The notes under the pieces are model-generated. The model saw nothing but the letters and a program-made list of their open reading frames with translations, was not told the DNA's origin and ran no database searches. Position numbers and translations under genes: made by a program. DNA of 64,000 nucleotides, from assembly GCA_963808545.1 (NCBI GenBank), contig CAWEGB010000006.1:310001-374000 (forward strand), in the 5' to 3' direction. Origin of the DNA: JACVRW01 sp963808545 (GTDB lineage Bacteria; Actinomycetota; Thermoleophilia; Solirubrobacterales; Thermoleophilaceae). Shown here in pieces: positions 1-9,122 of this stretch; the stretch's first letter is position 1, and every line of letters begins with the position of its first letter.

Positions 1-2
1 CC

Positions 3-146
3 GGGACGGTGTGGGTCAACTGTTACAACGTCTTCGACGCCGCCCTGCCGTTCGGCGGCTACAAGGAGTCGGGCTGGGGCCGGGAGATGGGCGCTGAGGC
101 GCTCGAGAACTACACCGAGACCAAGGCGGTGTGCATACAGCTGTAG
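3..146 (+). CDS. Aldehyde dehydrogenase, C-terminal end (partial)
   Basis: Only the last 47 codons are inside the window; the start lies upstream. The fragment shows the conserved C-terminal ALDH segment PFGGYKESGWGREMG and ends in TETKAVCIQL, typical of NAD(P)-dependent aldehyde dehydrogenases of the betaine/phenylacetaldehyde type, which oxidise aldehydes to carboxylates in the cytoplasm. The catalytic Cys and cofactor residues are not visible, so the substrate cannot be named. A strong hairpin terminator follows 24 bases after the stop. Confidence 0.9.
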   Translation, partial: GTVWVNCYNVFDAALPFGGYKESGWGREMGAEALENYTETKAVCIQL

Positions 147-169
147 CTGCACCCGGATCCACAGGGGGA

Positions 170-198
170 ACGACGGGGCGCCCACGGCGCCCCGTCGT
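170..198 (+). terminator. Hairpin terminator after the aldehyde dehydrogenase
   Basis: Perfect 13-bp inverted repeat (ACGACGGGGCGCC / GGCGCCCCGTCGT) with a 3-base loop, no clear T-run. It lies between the aldehyde dehydrogenase stop and the -10 box of the next gene, which argues that the next gene starts downstream of it. Confidence 0.7.
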
Positions 199-200
199 CG

Positions 201-206
201 TAGTGT
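201..206 (+). promoter_or_regulatory. Leaderless-type -10 box (TAGTGT)
   Basis: TAGTGT ends 8 bases before the GTG at 215. The same TAnnnT-N6-9-start arrangement recurs at many genes here and selects 215 rather than an upstream ATG at 131 that would run through the terminator hairpin. Confidence 0.45.
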
Positions 207-214
207 CGGCGGCT

Positions 215-850
215 GTGCCCGCGCCCCCCGCCACGGCCCGGCCGGCCGCCTCGCGCTGGCGTGCTTCGCCGGCGACCCTGCTCACGTTGGCCGCCGGCCT
301 CGTGGTCTTTGGGGCCGGCGAGGCGCTGATCGTCCGGGCGGAGCTGGGCAGTTCGCCCTGGACCGCGCTCGCGCAGGGCGTGGGCGAGCAGACCGGGATC
401 AGCGTGGGCGCCGCGACCATCGCCCTGTCGGTGCTGGTGCTGCTGGCCTGGTTTCCGTTGCACCAGCGACCGGGGACCGGCACCATCGCCAACGCGATCG
501 TGGTCGGGCTGGCCCTCGACGCGACCCTGCTCGTGGTCGGCGCGCCGAGTGCACTGGCGGCCCGGATCGCCTTCGTGTTCGGCGGCATAGCGCTGGTGGC
601 GATCGGCAGCGCCCTGTACCTGGGTGTGCGCCTCGGCCCGGGGCCGCGCGACGGCCTGATGACGGGCCTGCGCCGGCTCACCGGACGCTCGGTGCGCTCG
701 ATCCGCTTCGCCATCGAGGGCTCGGCCCTAGCCGGCGGCTGGCTGCTGGGCGGGACGGTCGGGATCGGCTCGCTGCTGTTCGCGCTGCTGATCGGCCCGG
801 CGGTGCAGTTCACGCTGAGGCTGCGGGGGACCGAGGCGGGGGAGCTGTGA
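215..850 (+). CDS. YczE/YitT-like integral membrane protein
   Basis: A 211-residue membrane protein with about five hydrophobic segments, a short Ala/Pro-rich N-terminus, and the motif RAELGSSPWTALAQG after the first segment plus LGPGPRDGLMTGL in the middle. This pairing of a small-residue SSPWxxL loop and a GPRDGL loop is characteristic of the YczE/YyaS/YitT membrane family, whose transport or regulatory role is not established. The GTG start is chosen because a TAGTGT box lies 8 bases upstream and a terminator hairpin sits just before that. It stands alone, convergent with the NADH dehydrogenase gene. Confidence 0.7.
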   Translation: MPAPPATARPAASRWRASPATLLTLAAGLVVFGAGEALIVRAELGSSPWTALAQGVGEQTGISVGAATIALSVLVLLAWFPLHQRPGTGTIANAIVVGLALDATLLVVGAPSALAARIAFVFGGIALVAIGSALYLGVRLGPGPRDGLMTGLRRLTGRSVRSIRFAIEGSALAGGWLLGGTVGIGSLLFALLIGPAVQFTLRLRGTEAGEL

Positions 851-894
851 TGTCGGCGTGGCGCTCTGCGCTCCGTGGGATGGGGTCTGACGAC

Positions 895-917
895 TTGTTC
901 GCCCCAGGGACGAACAA
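895..917. terminator. Hairpin between convergent genes
   Basis: TTGTTCG and CGAACAA form a 7-bp stem around a 9-base loop, 45 bases after the YczE-type gene and in the gap before the 3' end of ndh. Position suggests a terminator for the + strand gene; the T-run is weak. Confidence 0.4.
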
Positions 918-947
918 ACTCGACAGGCTCACCCTCTTCCCCAGCAG

Positions 948-985
948 AATCGTGGGCGGACGAAGCGCCGCGCAGCGCCCGAGCG
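948..985 (+). repeat. Dispersed intergenic repeat, copy 1
   Basis: Begins AATCGTGGGC and contains GAAGCGC, GCGCAGCGC and CGA blocks that recur in the same order, inverted, at 25519-25559 (about 29 of 36 positions alike with one gap). Both copies are in non-coding gaps. It may be a member of a genome-wide extragenic repeat family. Confidence 0.4.
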
Positions 986-1000
986 GAACGAGGCGGCCCC

Positions 1001-2379
1001 TCAGCGCACCGGCGCCTCATGGGGCGCCGGCTGGGCGTCCGCCGGAATCTCGGCGCCGCCGGTGATCAGCCGCGCGCCCCGCCCTCGGGTGAAGAAGCTG
1101 AAGCCCCAGCGGATGAAGACCACGATCCGGTTCTGGAAGCCCACCAGGTACCAGAGATGCACGAACAGCCAGGTGAGCCAGGCCAGGCTGCCGCTGAGCC
1201 GGATGTGAAAGGGCAGGTCGGCCACCGCGCGCGCCCGCCCGATCGTGGCCAGGTTGCCCTTGTCGTGGTAGTGGAACGGGCTCGACGGCTCGCCGGCCAG
1301 CCGTGCCGGATCACGCGGGCGGCGTGCCGTCCCTCCTGCATGGCCACTGGCGCGACGCCCGGATAGACCACGGGCTCACCGTCCTCACCGCGGACCCTGA
1401 CCATGTCGCCCAGGGCGAGAACTTCGGGGTGACCCGGGATGCTCAGGTCGGGCTCCACGGTCACCCGCCCGGATTTGTCCAGCTCGGCCCCGCTCTCTTC
1501 GGCCAGCCGGGCAGCGAGGGCCGACGCGTTCACCCCCGCGGCCCAGATGATCGTGCGGGCGGGGATCTGCTCGCGCGTCTTGTCGGGGTTCTCGACCGTG
1601 ACCCCCTCGGCGTCCATGTCCACCACCGAGTGGCCCACGAGCGGCGTCACCCCCAGCTCCCGCAGAGCGCGATCCGCCTTGGCCGAGAGGGACTCCGGAA
1701 AGCTCGTGAGGACCCGGTCGGCCATCTCCACGAGCAGCACCTGCTCCTCGCTCGGGCTGACCGTCTCGAAGCCCTGGGAGAGGATGTCCTGTGCCATCTC
1801 TCCGATCTGGCCGGCCATCTCGACGCCGGTGGGGCCGGCGCCCACCACCACGAAGGTCAGCCAGGCACGGCGCAGGGCCGGATCGTCCTCGAGCTCGGCG
1901 GCCTCGAAGGCGCCGAGGATGCGCCGGCGGACGCCCAGCGCGCTCTCGAGCGACTTGACCTCGGGGGCGAACGGCTTCCATTCCTCGTGACCGAAGTACG
2001 AGTAGCTCGAGCCCCCGGCCACCACGAGCGTGTCGTAGGGCAGCTCCCGCTCGGGCGCCTCGGCCACCTCGGGCTCGAGCCGCACGACGCGTCGCTCGAG
2101 ATCGAAGCCGGTGACGTCGGCGAGCAGCACGCGGACGTTGGGCCTTCGCTTGAAGATCGCGCGCAACGGATAGGCCACCTCGCCCGTGGTGAGCGCGCCG
2201 GTGGCCACCTGATAGGTGAGCGGCTGGAACAGGTGGAAGTTGCGGCGGTCGATCAGCGTGATCTCCACGTCCTCCCGGCTCAGCGCATCCACCAGCTCCA
2301 GGCCGCCGAAGCCGCCGCCCACCATCACCACCCGCTCGCGGTGGCCCCGCGGTCCGTTCTGGGATCCCGGCTCCGGCAC
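1001..2379 (-). CDS. ndh: Type II NADH:quinone oxidoreductase (NDH-2), one frameshift
   Basis: Non-proton-pumping membrane-associated NADH dehydrogenase that passes electrons from NADH to quinone through FAD. The N-terminus has the FAD dinucleotide fold (VMVGGGFGGLE, about residues 19-28) and a second Rossmann motif VVVGAGPTGVEMAG near residue 175 for NADH. The C-terminus (MADLPFHIRLSGSLAWLTW and a second hydrophobic stretch) is the membrane anchor. The frame is broken near base 1300: reading continues naturally only if one base is restored (HG then LAGEPSSPFHYHDKGN). Without it, the first frame runs in a wrong, Arg/Ser-rich frame to a stop at 1066. Corrected length is about 459 residues, normal for the family. 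GTG start at 2379 has TACCAT 8 bases upstream. Confidence 0.85.
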
Positions 2380-2387
2380 CGACGTCG

Positions 2388-2393
2388 ATGGTA
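2388..2393 (-). promoter_or_regulatory. Leaderless-type -10 box of ndh (TACCAT)
   Basis: On the minus strand TACCAT is followed by 8 bases and the GTG start at 2379. It lies between ndh and the end of the upstream PLP lyase, so ndh can be transcribed separately. Confidence 0.4.
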
Positions 2394-2397
2394 CGCC

Positions 2398-3414
2398 TCA
2401 GGGAGCCAGGTCGGTGCGTCCCTCGGTGGCCACGACGAGCACCCGGCTGCCGGCTCCCAGGCCGACCGCATCGCGCAGCTCCGCGCAGCCCTCCTCGGTC
2501 GCCAGGGCGCTGAGGGCGGCCACGGTCGCCGCGCCGCTGTGGCCGATCGCCAGCCCGGCGGAGGCGAGCGCCCGCACGGCCGACTCGGCCTCCCGGTCGC
2601 TGACGGCGATCGTTCCGTGGATGCCGCTCCGCAGCGAGGGCCACGCGGCAATTGAGACCTCGGCGCAGTCGAGACCCGCCATCGTGGTTCCCGGGGTCGC
2701 CACCGGAGTCGGGCGCCCGGCCGCGAGCGACGCGCCGAGGCAGCTCGCCGTCTCCGGCTCCACGCCCACCACGGGCACCCCGGCGCTCGCGCCGAAGCGC
2801 GCGGCCGCCGCGGCTAGCGAGCCCACCCCGACGGGGACGACGAGAACGTCGAAGGGCCCCTGCTCCGCCGCCTCGGAGAAGAGCGTCTGGTAACCGTCGA
2901 TCACCCAGCGCGCGGGCCCCGAGTCGCCCACGTCGGCGATCTCGGCCACGCCGGCGCGGGAGCCGTCGCTCGCCGCGGCAGCCACGGCGTCCTCGTAGCT
3001 GCCGTCCACCACGATCACGTCGGCGCCCTCCCCGGCGATTGCCTCCCGGCGGGCCGCCAGCGAGCGAGCCGGCAGGTAGACCCGGCACGCGAGACCCCGC
3101 TGCGCGGCCACGTGGGCCACGGCGCGCCCGTGATTGCCCGCGCTGGCCGCAACCAGCAGCTCCACCTCGGGACGCTCGCGCAGCGTGCGCTCCACCGCCC
3201 ACGACGCGCCGAGCACCTTGAAGGCGGGCAGACCGAGCCGGTCGGACTCGTCCTTCAGCGCCACGGAAGCGAGGCCGAGCTTGGCCGCCGGCTCGGCCAG
3301 CCGGTGCACCGGTGTCGGCCGGTAGCCGGGCAGCGCGGCGTGGAAGGCGGCGGCTCCGGGGTCAGGGGCGGGCACCGCTCCGAGGTCGAGTCCCGGGTTG
3401 AGCACGGCCCTCAC
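2398..3414 (-). CDS. PLP-dependent ammonia-lyase, diaminopropionate ammonia-lyase-like
   Basis: A 338-residue fold type II PLP enzyme. The Schiff-base lysine is in LPAFKVLGAS (K66), preceded by the family segment LKDESDRLGL, followed by the substrate loop ASAGNHGRAVA and the phosphate-binding Gly-rich segment PVGVGSLAAA. The order and wording match 2,3-diaminopropionate ammonia-lyase and related threonine-dehydratase-type enzymes, which deaminate amino acids to 2-oxo acids. The GTG start overlaps the stop of the upstream M20 peptidase gene (GTGA), so the two are translationally coupled and may release and then deaminate an amino acid. It is shorter than classic DpaL (about 400 residues), so the exact substrate is uncertain. 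Confidence 0.75.
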   Translation of the reverse strand: MRAVLNPGLDLGAVPAPDPGAAAFHAALPGYRPTPVHRLAEPAAKLGLASVALKDESDRLGLPAFKVLGASWAVERTLRERPEVELLVAASAGNHGRAVAHVAAQRGLACRVYLPARSLAARREAIAGEGADVIVVDGSYEDAVAAAASDGSRAGVAEIADVGDSGPARWVIDGYQTLFSEAAEQGPFDVLVVPVGVGSLAAAAARFGASAGVPVVGVEPETASCLGASLAAGRPTPVATPGTTMAGLDCAEVSIAAWPSLRSGIHGTIAVSDREAESAVRALASAGLAIGHSGAATVAALSALATEEGCAELRDAVGLGAGSRVLVVATEGRTDLAP

Positions 3415-4553
3415 CGGCACAGTCGCTCCGCCACGGCCACCAGGACGCGCGCCACCACCTCGGTGTCTGGGAGGCTCACCCACTCCTCCAGCGCGTGCGC
3501 TCCCTCGCCGCCCGGGCCGAAGACCACGGTGGGGATTCCCGCCGCCGCGATGAAGGCCGAGTCGGCCCAGTAGCTCGCGCCGGTGGGCTCGGGAGCGATG
3601 GCGCCGGTGACCACGCCGTACGCGTCGCGTACCGCGCGTACCACTGCCTCGCCCGGGTCGACTTCGAACGGCTCGCGCACGAGCAGGGTCCGCCGCGCTG
3701 CCTGCAGCTCGGGGTCGGCGGCGCGGCAGCGGTCGAGCAGCGCTTCGAGCTCGGCCTCCACGACCGCCACCGTCTCGCCCGGCACGGTGCGCCGCTCGAG
3801 CCCGATCACACACCGAGCGGGGTAGCTGGACAGCTCGGCGCCGCCCTCGATCAGCGAGGCGTGGACCGAGCCGCGTCCCGCCAGCGGGTGGGCCTTGCCG
3901 GACAGCTCGTGGTCGAGCTCGCCCAGCGCGGTGAGCACCGGCCCGCTCTTGACGATCGCGTCGATGCCCTCATCGGGCCGTGAGCCGTGAGCCGCCCGGC
4001 CGCTCACCTCTATCTGCGCCCACACGAAGCCCTTGTGGGCCACCGTCGGTTCGAGCCCGGTGGGCTCGGTCACCACCGCGGCATCCGCGCTCACGGCCTG
4101 CAGCGCCTCCTGCACACCGAGGCTGGCGTGCTCTTCGTCGGCCACGGCGGCCACCACCACGTCGCCGGCCAGGCCCAGCCCGGCGGCCTCCCGGCAGGCC
4201 AGCAGGGCGGCGGCCACACCGGCCTTCATGTCGCACGACCCCCGGCCGTGGAGCCGGTCACCGTCGATCCTAGGACTGTGAGGCTCGGTCATCCCGTCGA
4301 CGTTCACCGTGTCGAGGTGTCCGCAGAGGAGCAGCGTGGGTCCGCCGCCTCGGCCCCTCGCGCGCACCAGCACGCTCGGACGTCCAGGCGTGTCCTCCAG
4401 CAGCTCTGCCTCCAGACCGGCCGCCCGCGCCCAACCGGCCACGAAGCCGGCGATCTCCGTCTCGCCGGCGCCACCGGGAACGAGGTCCGGGTTGACCGAG
4501 TCGATACCCACCAGCGACGACGTGAGCTCGATGACGTCAGTGCGCGAGAGCAT
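3411..4553 (-). CDS. M20 family metallopeptidase/deacylase (ArgE/DapE-like)
   Basis: A 380-residue zinc amidohydrolase. Metal ligands and catalytic residues of the M20 family are visible: GHLDTV (H79, D81), GRGSCDMKAG (D108 bridging), DEEHAS (E140/E141), a glutamate ligand in VTEPTGLEP, and a C-terminal histidine in GEGAHALEEW. The dimerisation lid domain carries VSGRAAHGSRPDEG. The family cleaves acyl or peptide bonds of amino acids (acetylornithine deacetylase, succinyl-diaminopimelate desuccinylase, carboxypeptidase G2). Its coupling to a PLP ammonia-lyase favours a catabolic role over arginine or lysine synthesis. CACAAT six bases before the ATG is a possible leaderless -10. Confidence 0.85.
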   Translation of the reverse strand: MLSRTDVIELTSSLVGIDSVNPDLVPGGAGETEIAGFVAGWARAAGLEAELLEDTPGRPSVLVRARGRGGGPTLLLCGHLDTVNVDGMTEPHSPRIDGDRLHGRGSCDMKAGVAAALLACREAAGLGLAGDVVVAAVADEEHASLGVQEALQAVSADAAVVTEPTGLEPTVAHKGFVWAQIEVSGRAAHGSRPDEGIDAIVKSGPVLTALGELDHELSGKAHPLAGRGSVHASLIEGGAELSSYPARCVIGLERRTVPGETVAVVEAELEALLDRCRAADPELQAARRTLLVREPFEVDPGEAVVRAVRDAYGVVTGAIAPEPTGASYWADSAFIAAAGIPTVVFGPGGEGAHALEEWVSLPDTEVVARVLVAVAERLCR

Positions 4554-4591
4554 CGGCGCATTGTGGCCGACGTCTCGCGTCGACGATGTGA

Positions 4592-4597
4592 GACATT
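4592..4597 (+). promoter_or_regulatory. Possible leaderless -10 box (GACATT)
   Basis: GACATT followed by 7 bases and GTG at 4605. It deviates from TAnnnT at the first base but has the right position, and favours the GTG at 4605 over in-frame starts at 4617 and 4629. Confidence 0.3.
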
Positions 4598-4604
4598 TCC
4601 CGAC

Positions 4605-5441
4605 GTGAGCTCACTGGTGAGTGACCACATGCGCTCCAACCTCGCGCGGCTGCGCCATGAGCCGACCGAGAAGCGGATACGAGCGACTCTCGGCGGCGAG
4701 CCGGTGGTGGACACCAGGAGGTCCCTGCTCGTCTGGGAGCCGCGGCGAATCGTGCCCTCCTACGCGGTGCCGGTCGAGGAGATCACCGGCGAGCTCCTGC
4801 TCTCCTCGGAGCCCCCGGCGGAGTCGGACGCCCCCGTTCTGCATCCCGGTATCCCGTTCAGAGCCCACTCCACGGAGGGCGAGTCGTTCGACCTCCGCCA
4901 CGGGGGGGACACCCGGCCCGCCGCGGCCTTCCGGCCCGCGGATCCCGACCTCTCGGGGTACGCGGTGCTCGACTTCGACGCCTTCGACACCTGGCTGGAA
5001 GAGGACGAGGAGATCTTCTCCCACCCACGGGACCCGTATCACCGCGTGGACATCCGGCGCAGCAGCCTGCCGGTGCGAATCGAGGTGGAGGGCGTGCTGG
5101 TGGCGGAGACCACGCGGCCCTCGCTCGTCTTCGAGACCAACCTGCCAACGCGCTTCTACATCCCGCGCGAGGATGTGGAGGTCGAGCTCTCGCCCAGCGA
5201 GCGGCGTACGGCCTGCCCCTACAAGGGCAAGGCCTCCTACTGGTCCTTCGAGGCGGGCGGCCGGACCATCGACAACCTGCTCTGGAGCTACGAGGATCCG
5301 GTGGCCGATGCCCTCCCGCTCACCGGGCTGATGGCCCTGTTCGACGAGGTGGTCGACGTGACCATCGACGGTGAGCCCCGGCCGCGGCCCGACACCGAGT
5401 TCGCCCGGCTCATGCGATCGGAGTTCGGCCTGGACGACTAG
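4605..5441 (+). CDS. DUF427 protein with two DUF427 domains
   Basis: A 278-residue soluble protein with duplicated DUF427 domains. The first half contains RIRATLGGEPVVDTRRSLLV and the partly degenerate tryptophan-poor core. The second half holds the diagnostic block TRFYIPREDVEVELSPSERR followed by TACPYKGKASYWSFE, where Cys, Pro, Tyr, Lys, Gly and the Trp are conserved in the family. No biochemical function is established for DUF427. A second, single-domain member lies at 20882-21331. The start is ambiguous (GTG 4605, GTG 4617, ATG 4629). The gene ends in a CTAG that is also the stop of the convergent oxygenase gene. Confidence 0.8.
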   Translation: MSSLVSDHMRSNLARLRHEPTEKRIRATLGGEPVVDTRRSLLVWEPRRIVPSYAVPVEEITGELLLSSEPPAESDAPVLHPGIPFRAHSTEGESFDLRHGGDTRPAAAFRPADPDLSGYAVLDFDAFDTWLEEDEEIFSHPRDPYHRVDIRRSSLPVRIEVEGVLVAETTRPSLVFETNLPTRFYIPREDVEVELSPSERRTACPYKGKASYWSFEAGGRTIDNLLWSYEDPVADALPLTGLMALFDEVVDVTIDGEPRPRPDTEFARLMRSEFGLDD

Positions 5442-6154
5442 GCCGAGTCGTGGAAGATGATCCCCAGCGCCGTGCGTGAGCCACTCGTGATCGTGCTCAC
5501 GCCGTGGCGCAGCCCCACCCGGTGATAGCCGCGCTTGCCGGCCTGCGGGCGCTGACGCGTGGGGAAGATGACGAACGCGCCGCGGGCCGGCTCGAGAACG
5601 TGGGCCCGGCTCTGCGCCCGCGGGCGCTGCTCCACCAGCACGAACTGGCCGCCCTCGAACTCCACGCCCGGCTCGGACAGGATCGTCAGCACCTGGAAGG
5701 GGAAATAGACGTCCCCGTAGAGGTCCTGGTGCAGGGCGTTCCAGTCGCCGGCGCCGTAGCGGAGCATCAGCGGGGTGGGGCGCTCCTGGCCCGCTGCGCG
5801 GCAGCGGTCCAGCAGCTCCTCGTGTTCGAGCGGGTACTCGTCCGCGCGCCCGCCCAGGCGACTCTCCCACTCGTTGGCCACGGGCGCGAGCTGCCGGTAG
5901 AAGCCGGCCCGGAGCGTTCTGACCGCCTCCGGCAGGGGATGGTCGAAGTAGCGGTAGCGCCCGTCACCGAAACGGTGGCGGGCCATGTCGATCGTCGAGC
6001 GGAATCGTCCGTCGTCGAACAGCTCCGCCAGTTCGTCGCACTGCGCCGCGTCGAGTAACGGCTGCGTCAGAGCGAAACCGCGGTCGTCCAGCTGAGCGCG
6101 CAGGTCCTCCCAGTCGAGGGTGTCCATCTCTTTGGCGGTGGCGTTGGCGATCAC
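5438..6154 (-). CDS. 2OG-Fe(II) dioxygenase family protein
   Basis: A 238-residue cytoplasmic protein of the 2-oxoglutarate/Fe(II)-dependent dioxygenase superfamily. The first two iron ligands are in NALHQDLYGD (H142, D144), preceded by the family-typical PLMLRYGAGDW. The distal His is in GYHRVGLRHGVS, about residues 215-221, and an Arg for 2-oxoglutarate follows in GSRTALG. The strand in between, FEGGQFVLVEQRPR, fits the jelly-roll core. Such enzymes hydroxylate small molecules, proteins or nucleic acid bases; the substrate is unknown. An internal ATG (M10) before DTLDWEDL is an alternative start. Its stop interlocks with the DUF427 gene. Confidence 0.8.
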   Translation of the reverse strand: MIANATAKEMDTLDWEDLRAQLDDRGFALTQPLLDAAQCDELAELFDDGRFRSTIDMARHRFGDGRYRYFDHPLPEAVRTLRAGFYRQLAPVANEWESRLGGRADEYPLEHEELLDRCRAAGQERPTPLMLRYGAGDWNALHQDLYGDVYFPFQVLTILSEPGVEFEGGQFVLVEQRPRAQSRAHVLEPARGAFVIFPTRQRPQAGKRGYHRVGLRHGVSTITSGSRTALGIIFHDSA

Positions 6155-6158
6155 GTCC

Positions 6159-6281
6159 CTAGGACGCGCGGGCCGGCCGTTTCGTGAGATAGCGGGGCCT
6201 CAGCGGCCGCGCGTCGGACTCCTCGAACAGGCGCAGGTGGACGTCGTCCGAGAGCGGAAACCGAAGCCGTTCGTCCGTCAC
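6159..6281 (-). pseudogene. N-terminal remnant of a RimJ/RimL-type GNAT acetyltransferase
   Basis: A 40-codon reading frame, GTG start, encodes VTDERLRFPLSDDVHLRLFE followed by ESDA. This is the usual opening of ribosomal-protein-type N-acetyltransferases (strand 1, then an EESDAEEL helix). Immediately after ESDA the similarity stops and the frame ends in RPARAS. The acetyl-CoA binding region is absent. A TAGCTT box lies 7 bases before the GTG, so the promoter may be intact although the gene body is gone. It could instead be a genuine 40-residue peptide. Confidence 0.45.
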
Positions 6282-6288
6282 GGCGCGC

Positions 6289-6294
6289 AAGCTA
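6289..6294 (-). promoter_or_regulatory. Leaderless-type -10 box (TAGCTT)
   Basis: Minus-strand TAGCTT, 7 bases before the GTG of the acetyltransferase remnant. The arrangement is identical to that at live genes in this window. Confidence 0.35.
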
Positions 6295-6316
6295 GCGCGC
6301 CGTCGCCGGCTGCCGC

Positions 6317-7273
6317 TCAGCCGGTGGCGCGCGTGATGCGCCCACCGAGCTCGCGCAGCCGCTCGATCAGCTCAGGTGGTCCGTGCACTTCGATCTCGTG
6401 CCCGATCATCGCCACGCGGATCGCGAGCCAGTCGAGGTTGTCGTCGCTCGTCCGGTAGAGGCAGCGCTCGTCGTCGATCGGCTCGACGGTGCCGCCCAGC
6501 CAGCGTCTCGAGGAGAGCACTTCGGCGGGCGCCTCGACCGTCACGGTGGCGTCGTGGCGGGCAGGCGCCGCGGCCAGGCTCTGGCCGACGTAAGCGGCCG
6601 CGTCGCGGGCCGGCAGCTCGCGCGGCTCGAAGCTCACGCCGGTAGCCGCAGGTCGCGCCAGCCGGTCCAGGCGAAAGCTCCGCCAGTCCTCCCGACCGCA
6701 GTCCCAGGCCACCAGGTACCAGCGCCGCCCGGCGTTGACCAGCGAGTGCGGCTCCACCTCACGACGGGATTCGGACGAGTCGCGCGCGGTGTAGCCGAAG
6801 CGCAGGCGCTCCCGGTCGCGGCACGCGGCCGCGATCACCGTGAGGTGCTGGGGGTCCACCTGTGGTCCGCCGCGCAAGGGCAGCGTCATGGTGGAGCTCT
6901 GGAGCGCCTGTACGCGCCGGCGCAGGTGTGACGGGAGCACCTGCTCCAGCTTGACGAGCGCGCGCACGGCCGTCTCCTCGATGCCGGCCACGGACGCGCT
7001 CGCGGCCGTGCGCAGCCCGACGGCGATGGCGATGGCCTCGTCGTCGTCCAGCAGCAGGGGTGGCATCGCGGCGCCGGCGCGCAGCCGGTAGCCGCCCGCC
7101 GGCCCGGTCACGGCGTCGACGGGATAGCCCAGCTCGCGCAGGCGGTCCACATCGCGGCGGATCGTTCGGCCCGACACCTCGAGGCGATCCGCCAGCTCTC
7201 CGCCCGCCCAGTCCCGGCGCCCCTGCAGCAGCGACAGCAGGCTCAGCAGCCGGCTCGAAGTGGTCTCGGCCAT
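6317..7273 (-). CDS. YafY-type HTH/WYL-domain transcriptional regulator
   Basis: 318 residues. The N-terminal winged helix (about 1-60) reads like HTH_11 (AGGELADRLEVSGRTIRRDV, then DRLRELGYPVDA). The WYL domain spans about 135-225 with RRWYLVAWDCGREDWRSFRL, the Trp-Tyr-Leu core and downstream Arg thought to bind small ligands or nucleic acid. A C-terminal WCX region follows. It is divergently transcribed from a drug-exporter operon 63 bases away, the usual arrangement for a local repressor or activator of that operon. A candidate operator lies in the shared gap. Confidence 0.85.
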   Translation of the reverse strand: MAETTSSRLLSLLSLLQGRRDWAGGELADRLEVSGRTIRRDVDRLRELGYPVDAVTGPAGGYRLRAGAAMPPLLLDDDEAIAIAVGLRTAASASVAGIEETAVRALVKLEQVLPSHLRRRVQALQSSTMTLPLRGGPQVDPQHLTVIAAACRDRERLRFGYTARDSSESRREVEPHSLVNAGRRWYLVAWDCGREDWRSFRLDRLARPAATGVSFEPRELPARDAAAYVGQSLAAAPARHDATVTVEAPAEVLSSRRWLGGTVEPIDDERCLYRTSDDNLDWLAIRVAMIGHEIEVHGPPELIERLRELGGRITRATG

Positions 7274-7285
7274 GCCGAGGATGAT

Positions 7286-7304
7286 TCTGACTACTTAGGA
7301 CAGA
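7286..7304. promoter_or_regulatory. Candidate operator in the WYL regulator/ABC exporter gap
   Basis: TCTGACTACTTAGGACAGA has dyad symmetry TCTGnC-N7-GnCAGA centred between the two divergent genes. A second imperfect dyad, TTAGG/CCTAA, overlaps its right side. Binding by the WYL protein is inferred from position only. Confidence 0.35.
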
Positions 7305-7336
7305 TCTTGGCCTAAACCGTCGGAACACTGGATCCC

Positions 7337-8346
<1,010 letters not shown>

Positions 8347-8350
<4 letters not shown>

Positions 8351-9111
8351 CCCGCCTGGTACCGGACACGCTGGTGATGGCGGAGCGAAACCTGGTGCGC
8401 CTGCCGCGCAATCCGGATCTGCTGCTCGGTTTCACGATCCAGCCGGTGATGTTCGTGCTGCTGTTCGTCTACGTCTTCGGCGGCGCGATCTCCACGCCGG
8501 GCTACGACTACGTCGACTTCCTGATCCCGGGGATCATCGTCCAGAACATCGCCTTCGGCGGGTTCGTCACGGCGCTCGGGCTGGCCGAGGACCTCAAGAA
8601 GGGTCTGATCGACCGGTTCCGCTCGCTGCCCACCGCCCGTGCGTCGGTGCTCGCGGGCCGCACCCTCGCCGACGTGTTCACCAACTCGCTCTCGATCGTG
8701 GTGCTGCTGGTCACGGGCCTGATCATCGGGTTCGGCTTCGACGCCGCGATCGCGGACGTGGTGGCCGGGTTTGGCCTGCTGCTCCTGTTCGGCTTCGCTT
8801 TCTCGTGGATCTTCGCCCTGATCGGGCTGTCGGTCTCCTCGCCCGAGGCGGCCAACGGGCTGGGCTTCACCCTGATCTTCCCGATCACGTTCATCTCCTC
8901 GGCCTTCGTCCCGGTGGAGTCGATGCCCACCGGACTGCAGGAGGTGGCCGACGCCAATCCCGTCAGCGTCGTGGTCGACGCGATGCGCGCGCTCTGGCTC
9001 GATGCCCCGGCCGGCGACAGCATCTGGCTGGCGATCGTCTGGTGCCTGGTGCTGATCGCGATCTTCGCCCCGCTGGCGGTGGCCAAGTACCGGCGCACCG
9101 CCACCAAGTGA
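8347..9111 (+). CDS. DrrB-type ABC-2 exporter permease
   Basis: A 254-residue integral membrane protein with about six membrane spans. It carries the ABC-2 membrane signature: an early QPVMFVLLFVYVFGGAI helix, the cytoplasmic segment EDLKKGLIDRFRSLP characteristic of the ABC-2/DrrB family, and the FISSAFVPVESMPTGLQEVA segment before the last pair of helices. It pairs with the ATPase upstream through a 4-base start/stop overlap to form a homodimeric or 2+2 exporter in the cytoplasmic membrane. Expression is probably set by the divergent WYL regulator. Confidence 0.9.
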
Positions 9112-9122
9112 GGCCCCCGTGG

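Noticed and set aside
847..1065. A 72-codon frame after the YczE-type gene
   Set aside because: No family resemblance, Arg/Ser/Pro-rich, contains a terminator hairpin and a dispersed repeat.
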